Shown here piece after piece: positions 1 to 4,898 of a DNA stretch of 7,117 nucleotides (the first letter of the stretch is position 1; each line of letters opens with the position of its first letter). The position numbers and the translations under genes were made by a program. The notes under the pieces are model-generated. The model saw only the letters and a list, made by a program, of their open reading frames with translations. It was not told where the DNA came from and ran no database searches. Origin of the DNA: Candidatus Aenigmatarchaeota archaeon (GTDB lineage Archaea > Aenigmatarchaeota > Aenigmatarchaeia > QMZP01 > JAUXAV01); the NCBI GenBank assembly GCA_030619735.1, contig JAUXAV010000056.1:1-7117 (forward strand). Direction: 5' to 3'.

Positions 1-1172
1 CCGAATGTCTTCCTGATAATCAGCTTCCTCCATCTCAGGACATCATCCCTTGCGCCCGGGAATTTATCCAGCCACTCCGCGTGTTCCTCCCCGGGCCAGA
101 GCAGGACAAGGGCATTGAACTTGTCCGTTTTATAGCGCTCATCCAGCCACTTGACTGCCTTCCCTGTCTCATAGGCAACCCTCTTTGTCACAAGATGGAA
201 CCAGAACCTCCTGGAAAAATCCCCAGGCATCTCCTTCAGCGCATCCATCCTGCCGAACCCCAGCTCCTTCTTCACAAACATATTCAGGGTGTCATGGCCA
301 TGGTACTGCTCATTTACCTTCCTGTCAGAGGAACCGTCAAAATACGCCCCATCCAGCCAGTCCTTGTAGAGTTCCAGGCTGAAGCCAACCCTGTCCTCAT
401 CATTCGTGACAGAGCGGCGTAATTTTACCCCCTCCAGCCTTTCACCGGGGCCCGTTCTTTTACGCTCTCCATGCCTTCTTGAGGCAATGAAGGGGAGGTC
501 CAGGGCATACATTGCTGAAATCTTAAACCCTATCCTGGACTTTTCTGCCTTTTTGGACCAGGGCCTGGCGCACATCAGGTTCCATGCCGAATCCTCCAGG
601 GCCTCCGGGTCCCATGCCCCGTTCTCATCAATTATGCACAGGTCCTTCAGGATACCCTTGTCCCATCCCCTGATTTGATTGGTTATGTACTCCCTGTCCC
701 TGTAAATTCTTTCCCTTTCCTTGCGCCTCTCTTCACTGCTGTATCTCATGTACGATTCCGGCCCGAATACCATGTCCCACAGGACATCAAGGTGCTCCCA
801 GGACTGCAGCTCCTTCAGCTTTTCCATCTTGTTCAGGTCATTCGCATCTGCAATGGTCACCATCTTTGAGGAAAGGGTGTTGGGTATGTACTTCACTGCT
901 GCGCCAAGGGCAAGCACACCCAGCCCAACCGCCGGAGGGGCCAATACTGTCTCCAAACCGGAAAAGCCGGGCAGGCCGACCTTGTTTGTAATGAATCCGG
1001 TTGAGGCGATGCCTGCGGTGTATAATGCGGCCTTGGGGCTCTTCCTAATCATCCAGCCCCCGGCCCGGTAAGAGAATTCCATGGGCTGGATCAGCCTGTA
1101 CATGTCCTTTGTCAAATCCCATGCTGTGTTTCCCTCAGCTGACCTGGCCCTTTTCATTTTTATGGTTTTCAC
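1..1172 (-). CDS. Large hypothetical protein, 5' part (3' end off the left edge)
   Basis: I do not recognise this protein. The minus-strand frame stays open for 390 codons from GTG at 1172-1170 to the window edge, so the gene is partial. I chose GTG because AGGAGG at 1186-1181 lies 8 nt upstream of it; the in-frame ATG at 1157 would be 23 nt from that site. The protein starts with a basic stretch (Lys/Arg at residues 2-10), then has hydrophobic segments around residues 48-62 and 75-96, which could be one or two membrane spans or a buried hairpin. The rest is soluble in character: charged, rich in Trp, Arg and Lys, with clusters such as ERRKERERIYRDRE near residue 150. No catalytic signature or repeat is evident. 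GC-rich third positions like the core genes argue for a native, expressed gene. Confidence is high that it codes, nil on function. Confidence 0.8.
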   Translation of the reverse strand, partial: MKTIKMKRARSAEGNTAWDLTKDMYRLIQPMEFSYRAGGWMIRKSPKAALYTAGIASTGFITNKVGLPGFSGLETVLAPPAVGLGVLALGAAVKYIPNTLSSKMVTIADANDLNKMEKLKELQSWEHLDVLWDMVFGPESYMRYSSEERRKERERIYRDREYITNQIRGWDKGILKDLCIIDENGAWDPEALEDSAWNLMCARPWSKKAEKSRIGFKISAMYALDLPFIASRRHGERKRTGPGERLEGVKLRRSVTNDEDRVGFSLELYKDWLDGAYFDGSSDRKVNEQYHGHDTLNMFVKKELGFGRMDALKEMPGDFSRRFWFHLVTKRVAYETGKAVKWLDERYKTDKFNALVLLWPGEEHAEWLDKFPGARDDVLRWRKLIIRKTF

Positions 1173-1180
1173 TCCATCTG

Positions 1181-1186
1181 CCTCCT
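1181..1186 (-). promoter_or_regulatory. Shine-Dalgarno site AGGAGG that decides a GTG start
   Basis: AGGAGG on the minus strand sits 8 nt before GTG 1172. This favours GTG over ATG 1157 and over the ATG at 1177, which is out of frame and meets TGA at its third codon. Confidence 0.7.
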
Positions 1187-1211
1187 GATTCTGAATATAT
1201 TTAGGGGTAAA

Positions 1212-1225
1212 GGATTAATCTCTTT
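1212..1225 (-). promoter_or_regulatory. Probable archaeal BRE/TATA promoter of the left-edge gene
   Basis: AAAG (1225-1222) followed by a TATA-like GATTAATCC (1220-1212) resembles the AAAG plus TTTATA pattern before other genes here. Transcription would start near 1192, giving a leader of about 20 nt that carries the AGGAGG site. A second AT-rich box (TAAATATAT, about 1203-1195) is a weaker alternative because it would leave no room for the ribosome site. Confidence 0.45.
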
Positions 1226-1231
1226 GCATTG

Positions 1232-1264
1232 GGGTGCAACACTGTTATAGCGGCAGGGTGCAAC
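1232..1264. repeat. 9-bp direct repeat GGGTGCAAC, possible operator
   Basis: GGGTGCAAC occurs at 1232-1240 and again at 1256-1264, 24 bp start to start. The second copy extends to GGGTGCAACCC, a small inverted repeat (GGGT/ACCC around GCA). The pair lies just upstream of the presumed BRE/TATA of the left-edge gene and after the stop of the zinc-ribbon gene. A paired regulator site is an inference from position only. Confidence 0.4.
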
Positions 1265-1283
1265 CCACCAAGAAATAAATTCT

Positions 1284-1610
1284 TTATTTTATTTTCTCCT
1301 TGTAGCGCATTTCACCCTCCACAAGCGAGGCAGACCTTCCACAGAAGGGGCAATGGGGCCAGGGGTCTCCAACCCTATCCTCTGTATATATGTTTAGCCT
1401 TTCCTCCTTATAGTCGCATTTTGGGTAACTGCATTCATGACTGAAGTTATCAATAAAATGCTCAGGGTCTCTAGGGTTTCCAGTTTCCGAGTATGTACAC
1501 ATAATATCGTTTTTACCGCATTCCGGGCACTGCAGCCAGGGCTTCAGGGACCTGAAATTGAATTTGGGGGGCTTAAATCCGTGGCGTTTGCGTCTGGATT
1601 TACAGGACAT
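1284..1610 (-). CDS. Cysteine-rich zinc-ribbon-like small protein
   Basis: A 108-residue protein not assigned to a named family. It opens with a very basic tail (Lys/Arg/His within residues 4-13) and then shows CPEC (Cys28, Cys31), a Cys60/Cys65 pair with nearby His58, and HCPFC (His86, Cys87, Cys90). Cys28/31 with Cys60/65 could form one zinc ribbon, with the C-terminal CPFC as half of a second site or a partner-dependent site; Cys3 and Cys38 are further candidates. Such architecture usually points to nucleic-acid or protein binding, but that is inference. The ATG at 1610 follows AAAGGGAATC, a weak ribosome site, and lies about 25 nt from a strong TATA box, so the mRNA is probably leaderless or nearly so. 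It ends in TAA. It is divergent from aRF1 across a 105-bp gap. Confidence 0.8.
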   Translation of the reverse strand: MSCKSRRKRHGFKPPKFNFRSLKPWLQCPECGKNDIMCTYSETGNPRDPEHFIDNFSHECSYPKCDYKEERLNIYTEDRVGDPWPHCPFCGRSASLVEGEMRYKEKIK

Positions 1611-1630
1611 GATTCCCTTTAATACGCAAA

Positions 1631-1644
1631 TTTTATAAGGCTTT
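1631..1644 (-). promoter_or_regulatory. BRE/TATA promoter of the zinc-ribbon gene
   Basis: On the minus strand AAAGC (1644-1640) is followed by CTTATAAAA (1639-1631), a good archaeal BRE plus TATA. About 25 nt downstream is the ATG at 1610, implying a leaderless or very short-leader transcript. Confidence 0.65.
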
Positions 1645-1654
1645 GCAACAGCCG

Positions 1655-1672
1655 GGAAGAGCTATTTATAAA
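1655..1672 (+). promoter_or_regulatory. BRE/TATA promoter of aRF1
   Basis: GAAGAGC followed by TATTTATAAA (1663-1672) is a good BRE/TATA. Initiation about 25 nt downstream falls near 1694, giving a leader of about 22 nt to ATG 1716. This argues against translation from the upstream in-frame TTG at 1695. Confidence 0.65.
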
Positions 1673-1715
1673 CCATTTTAATAACTGAATATAATTGAAT
1701 AATAAGGTGAAGAGA

Positions 1716-2930
1716 ATGGTTGACCTGAAGCAGCAGCGTTTGAAGGCCCTGATTTCAGAGCTGGAAGCCATCCGGGGCAGGCACACAGAGCTGATAACCG
1801 TTTACGTGCCTGCCGGGTTCAGCCTTAACAGGGTCTCTGGGCAGATCAGGAACGAGCAGAGCACCGCCCAGAACATAAAGAGCAAGGCCGTGAAGAAGAA
1901 CGTCATGGCCGCCCTGGAGAAAATCCTCCAGCATCTGAAGCTCTACAAAAAGACCCCTGAGCACGGCTTGGTAATATTCTGCGGAAACGTCTCGGAAAAG
2001 GAGGGTGTCTCTGACCTGGAAATCTGGGCAGTGGAGCCCCCTGAGCCCGTAAAGGTCAGGTTGTACCGCTGCGACCAGGCCTTTGTCCTGGACCCCCTGA
2101 AGGAGATAGTCAGGGAGAGGGAGGTATACGGCCTGATAGTTATTGACAAATCCGATGCAGAGATAGGCGTCCTGAAGGGCAAGAAGGTTTCAAGCCTCAA
2201 GCACCTGGACAGTTTAGTCCCAGGCAAGACCGCTAAAGGAGGATGGAGTCAGGCTCGCTATGCACGTGTCAGGGAGGGCATACTCCACGACTTCCTGAAG
2301 AAGGTGGGGGAAATCGCCTCAAAGGAGTTCAAGGAGCTCAGGGACCTGAAGGGAGTGGTGCTGGGGGGGCCCGGCGCTGTAAAGGACGAGTTCCTGAAGG
2401 GGGAATTCCTTGACTATGAAATCCAGAAGAAGGTCCTTGGGACCCTGGACACCTCCTACACAGGCATGCCGGGGCTTGAGGAACTCCTCAACCGTGCGGA
2501 GGAATTGCTCGCAGAGGCCTCCATAACCAGGGAGAAGAAGCTACTTGCCAGGTTCTTTGAGCAATTAAAGAAGGACTCCGGCCTTGCAGTTTATGGTTTC
2601 CATGAGACAATGGAGGCCCTGAAGAAGGGGGCGGTGGAGATGATACTGATTTCCGAGGCCTTTGACTGGATTAAGGTGGGCCTGGAATGCCCCAGCTGCA
2701 AATTCACCACAGGCAAGACCATCCGCAGGGATCAGCTGGAGGAGCAGAAGTGCCCCGAGTGCGACGCCAGGCTGGAGCTCACAGAGGAAAAGGACATGAC
2801 AGAGGACATCCTGAAAACCTCGGAGCAGATGGGAACCGACACAGAGGTAATATCAATTGACACCAGGGAAGGCGAGCAGCTTAAGGAGCTGGGGGGAATA
2901 GCAGGGATTCTCAGGTACAAGCTGGAATAA
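1716..2930 (+). CDS. prf1: Archaeal peptide chain release factor aRF1 with GGW in place of GGQ
   Basis: aRF1/eRF1 reads all three stop codons in the ribosomal A site and triggers peptidyl-tRNA hydrolysis. This copy is 404 residues, normal for archaea. The N domain has NIKS (53-56) and YxCxxxF (117-123, YRCDQAF), both stop-codon-reading motifs. The middle-domain loop aligns with the catalytic GGQ region, but residues 175-177 read GGW, followed by the usual SQARYARVRE. Domain 3 has two CxxC pairs (Cys325/328 and Cys346/349) and a typical C terminus (SEQMGTD, then GGIAGILRYK). The GTx motif, 30 residues before NIKS, reads HTE (23-25), with His for the conserved Gly. Start: ATG 1716 follows AAGGTGA (1704-1710), a match to the 3' half of the archaeal Shine-Dalgarno; the in-frame TTG at 1695 is rejected. 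The family is certain. Release activity is doubtful because the catalytic Gln is missing. It ends in TAA, 1 bp from the convergent neighbour's stop. Confidence 0.96.
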   Translation: MVDLKQQRLKALISELEAIRGRHTELITVYVPAGFSLNRVSGQIRNEQSTAQNIKSKAVKKNVMAALEKILQHLKLYKKTPEHGLVIFCGNVSEKEGVSDLEIWAVEPPEPVKVRLYRCDQAFVLDPLKEIVREREVYGLIVIDKSDAEIGVLKGKKVSSLKHLDSLVPGKTAKGGWSQARYARVREGILHDFLKKVGEIASKEFKELRDLKGVVLGGPGAVKDEFLKGEFLDYEIQKKVLGTLDTSYTGMPGLEELLNRAEELLAEASITREKKLLARFFEQLKKDSGLAVYGFHETMEALKKGAVEMILISEAFDWIKVGLECPSCKFTTGKTIRRDQLEEQKCPECDARLELTEEKDMTEDILKTSEQMGTDTEVISIDTREGEQLKELGGIAGILRYKLE

Positions 2931-2931
2931 A

Positions 2932-3756
2932 TCAATCCTGATTCTTAGCAGACCCCTCATACGGCTCGCTGAACAAAAGCTTGGAAAAACACCATACATT
3001 TGGGTCCTGCCTCATCCTCAGATAGACCTCCGATGACTTCCCGTGCGGGTCCGCATAAAACTCGCTACCACAACCACTAATATTGCGAGCCTTCTGCACC
3101 TCATACATCCATGCAGTATTTGCCACATTCTTCATCATCTGCTCCCTCTTGGTAGCGAATTCTGGATGGTTCTTTTCCATATAATACATCTCACCCAGCT
3201 GCGAAAACAATTCATGCACAACAGGATAATCATGCCTATCAATGTACCCCCTTTCCTCCAGCGCTATGCACAAATCCCTCCTCAGGTCAAAACCTATTCC
3301 CCCATGGAGCCCTTCATGCACAATCAGAGCATCGATGGGATAATCTAATATGCTGGGTGTCCACATAGCGCTCGATCCATAGTAGTATCTCAGAATGATT
3401 TTGGCTGCTTTCTTTGTTGGTATGAAGCAATAGCTTTCTAATCCCTTGCTTGATTTTTCTCTTACTGCCAATACCTCTGTTTCCAGGCTTCTTTCAAATA
3501 CATTCTCACTGAGCCCAACCCTTGATTCAGGTCCCCTTGAAAGCCACTCTTTTATCTTCTCCTGTTCGCCTTCATGCAAACCCTTCCAGCCCACGTTCTT
3601 TGCATACACTCCATTGATTGAAGAATACCCAGGGAGCTGCTTGTCAGAGTATATAACCAGGTCTGACCCCTCTATATCCAGCACTATGAAAGTGCTGTCA
3701 ACTTCTCCTAATCTTCCCAGGTATTTCAGGGCCTTATCAAAGGATTCCTTCAGCAT
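2932..3756 (-). CDS. Hypothetical protein with an HEXXH metallopeptidase-like motif
   Basis: A 274-residue protein I cannot assign to a family. The clearest sign is HEGLH (147-151) within a hydrophobic-to-Gly context (ALIVHEGLHGGIGF), the form of a zinc metallopeptidase helix: two His ligands and a catalytic Glu. Downstream, an HELFSQLGE segment (181-189) offers Glu182 or Glu189 as a third ligand, as in gluzincins; which one, if either, is inference. No signal peptide or membrane span is seen, so it is probably cytoplasmic. ATG 3756 has GTGAT just before it, a partial Shine-Dalgarno also seen before aIF5B. Codon use is intermediate: by hand count 22 of the first 40 codons end in G or C. It ends in TGA, convergent with aRF1 at a 1-bp gap. 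It has its own promoter and so is probably not cotranscribed with the PAP2 gene. Confidence 0.85.
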   Translation of the reverse strand: MLKESFDKALKYLGRLGEVDSTFIVLDIEGSDLVIYSDKQLPGYSSINGVYAKNVGWKGLHEGEQEKIKEWLSRGPESRVGLSENVFERSLETEVLAVREKSSKGLESYCFIPTKKAAKIILRYYYGSSAMWTPSILDYPIDALIVHEGLHGGIGFDLRRDLCIALEERGYIDRHDYPVVHELFSQLGEMYYMEKNHPEFATKREQMMKNVANTAWMYEVQKARNISGCGSEFYADPHGKSSEVYLRMRQDPNVWCFSKLLFSEPYEGSAKNQD

Positions 3757-3795
3757 ATTATCACTTATGTAACTACTAAAAAGTAATGCTTTTTG

Positions 3796-3809
3796 ATTTA
3801 TAAACCTTT
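3796..3809 (-). promoter_or_regulatory. BRE/TATA promoter of the HEXXH-protein gene
   Basis: AAAG (3809-3806) followed by TTTATAAAT (3804-3796) on the minus strand is the best BRE/TATA match in the window. Initiation near 3775 would leave a leader of about 18 nt. It sits directly after the PAP2 stop codon. Confidence 0.65.
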
Positions 3810-3812
3810 CTA

Positions 3813-4322
3813 TTACTTGAACTCCCCGAAAATCTTCTTGTCAGCCCTGTAAACAGCCAGGGCAACCGCTATCCCAATCAGGGCCCCCACCAGGATATCA
3901 TACCAGGTGTGCACGCCCAGCATGAGCCTGGAAATCCCCACCAGGGCAGGAACAATATACAGGAGCAGGAACCTCTTTTCCCTGATTATCACAAAAAAGG
4001 AGGTGAAGCCTGTGAATATGGCTGCTGCATGCCCTGAGGGGAAGGAGGCATCTTCAGGGCAGTAGGGGTTGCAGTTCTCCCCGGGGCAGGGGATGCATAT
4101 CCTTTCCGTATCCAGCGTCGCCTTCATGGAAACAATCAAAAGGAAGCCTATGGCAAGGCTGGGAATCAGGATAATCAGGAAACTCTTCAGGCGCCTGGTC
4201 CTTTCTGACCCGGGCTTCGCATACCTGAATAAAATATAGATTACAAACAGGATTCCGGCTATGCCTGCCCAGAGCGAGGGCGAGCCAATAAGACTAATTA
4301 CATACCAGGGATTAGGATACAT
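3813..4322 (-). CDS. PAP2-family integral membrane phosphatase
   Basis: A 169-residue type-2 phosphatidic acid phosphatase-like protein. The family hydrolyses lipid phosphates or isoprenoid pyrophosphates at the membrane face; the substrate is unknown here. All three signature motifs are visible: Lys67-x6-Arg74 (the usual following Pro is Ile75), PSGH (95-98), and SR-x5-H-x3-D (Ser131, Arg132, His138, Asp142), with His138 the expected nucleophile and His98 the acid/base. Hydrophobic segments at about 8-32, 46-66, 99-113, 118-133 and 143-158 suggest five or six membrane passes. Between motifs 1 and 2 lies a Cys-rich loop (Cys76, 79, 84, 88), which could hold disulfides or a metal. In an archaeon a role in polyprenyl or archaeal lipid phosphate recycling is plausible but inferred. 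ATG 4322 has no ribosome site; a TATA-like box 23-30 nt upstream suggests a leaderless mRNA. It ends in TAA TAG. Confidence 0.92.
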   Translation of the reverse strand: MYPNPWYVISLIGSPSLWAGIAGILFVIYILFRYAKPGSERTRRLKSFLIILIPSLAIGFLLIVSMKATLDTERICIPCPGENCNPYCPEDASFPSGHAAAIFTGFTSFFVIIREKRFLLLYIVPALVGISRLMLGVHTWYDILVGALIGIAVALAVYRADKKIFGEFK

Positions 4323-4344
4323 TTTAATCTATTGGGTTCAGGAG

Positions 4345-4352
4345 AATAAAAA
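4345..4352 (-). promoter_or_regulatory. Possible TATA box of the PAP2 gene
   Basis: TTTTTATT on the minus strand is 23-30 nt before ATG 4322, the spacing of an archaeal TATA box for a leaderless transcript. No clear BRE is present and the box lies within 10-17 nt of the preceding gene's stop, so readthrough transcription from that gene is an alternative. Confidence 0.35.
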
Positions 4353-4361
4353 TCACTGCTT

Positions 4362-4859
4362 CTAGCATTTATTCGTTAGCTCATCCCGAATAATGGCCTT
4401 TAATTTAAAATCATAAACCCTTCTGAACTTTTTCATTGACCATTTCAGGAGTTTGGCACTTCTATGGTCATCCCTTGAAACACCCTCTGGCCCCAACCCT
4501 TGGAGCGTGCGGAAAAAATCAATAACGCAACTGCCGTATGAAACCCCTGCAATATGGGCCTCTTCAATACCATCTCTCATTAACCAGTCCTTTGCCACAA
4601 GGAACTGATCGCCTTTACCATCAGGAATGAATACCATGCCTGGAAAATATCTCCTCATGGGAGGATAGATTAGCTCTGAATCCTCGGATTCGCTCTCTCC
4701 AGCCAAAAAATAAACTTTATTATCCCCTTTGAGATATACACCTATTTCTTGGGCAATCCTATCAAAAACTTCCTTGTTATACCTTGTAGTTTCCTCACCC
4801 ATTTCTCTGGGGTGGTCAATATATGGTGTTTCCGCATGGACAACAGTTAATGCCTTCAT
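4362..4859 (-). CDS. Hypothetical alpha/beta protein, AT-rich codon use
   Basis: A 165-residue protein I do not recognise. The pattern suggests a small alpha/beta fold: strand-like LTVVHAE (4-10), KVYFLAGE (48-55), MVFIPDG (75-81) and AHIAGVSYGSCV (101-112), each followed by a loop or helix, ending in a Lys/Arg-rich helix. The AHIAGVSYGSCV stretch faintly recalls the strand and Cys-bearing loop of isochorismatase-like hydrolases, but the other residues of that family are not convincingly placed, so I make no assignment. Codons are AT-rich against its neighbours: 14 of the first 40 end in G or C, versus 30 of 40 in aRF1, which hints at a different origin or lower expression. ATG 4859 lacks a ribosome site (GGT precedes it). 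It ends in TAG, with TGA two codons later. Confidence 0.8.
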   Translation of the reverse strand: MKALTVVHAETPYIDHPREMGEETTRYNKEVFDRIAQEIGVYLKGDNKVYFLAGESESEDSELIYPPMRRYFPGMVFIPDGKGDQFLVAKDWLMRDGIEEAHIAGVSYGSCVIDFFRTLQGLGPEGVSRDDHRSAKLLKWSMKKFRRVYDFKLKAIIRDELTNKC

Positions 4860-4862
4860 ACC

Positions 4863-4870
4863 AAAAAAAA
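4863..4870 (-). terminator. Oligo-T terminator of aIF5B
   Basis: A run of eight T on the minus strand, 28 nt past the aIF5B stop, fits archaeal intrinsic termination, which needs a U-rich tract without an obligatory hairpin. It ends three bases before the next gene's ATG, so that gene must start transcription within or after it. Confidence 0.55.
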
Positions 4871-4876
4871 GGAGGA

Positions 4877-4888
4877 TTATATTTTAAA
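4877..4888 (-). promoter_or_regulatory. TATA box of the 4362-4859 gene
   Basis: TTTAAAATATAA on the minus strand is about 20-30 nt before ATG 4859. Initiation would fall at or next to the start codon, so the mRNA is probably leaderless, consistent with the missing ribosome site. Confidence 0.45.
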
Positions 4889-4898
4889 TGCTTATGGT

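Noticed and set aside
81..1071. Plus-strand open frames in the leftmost kilobase
   Set aside because: They are short and overlapping, while the minus strand holds one continuous frame of 390 codons with a strong Shine-Dalgarno and matching codon use.
1695..1715. TTG start adding seven residues to aRF1
   Set aside because: It would lie at the predicted transcription start, has no ribosome site, and includes in its codons the AAGGTGA that serves ATG 1716.
4362..4364. TAG as a sense (pyrrolysine) codon extending the gene
   Set aside because: Readthrough would add only two more codons before TGA, and no sign of a longer reading frame exists.
4362..4859. Assignment as an isochorismatase-like hydrolase
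   Set aside because: Only the GVSYGSCV stretch is suggestive; the catalytic Asp and Lys and their spacing could not be placed convincingly.
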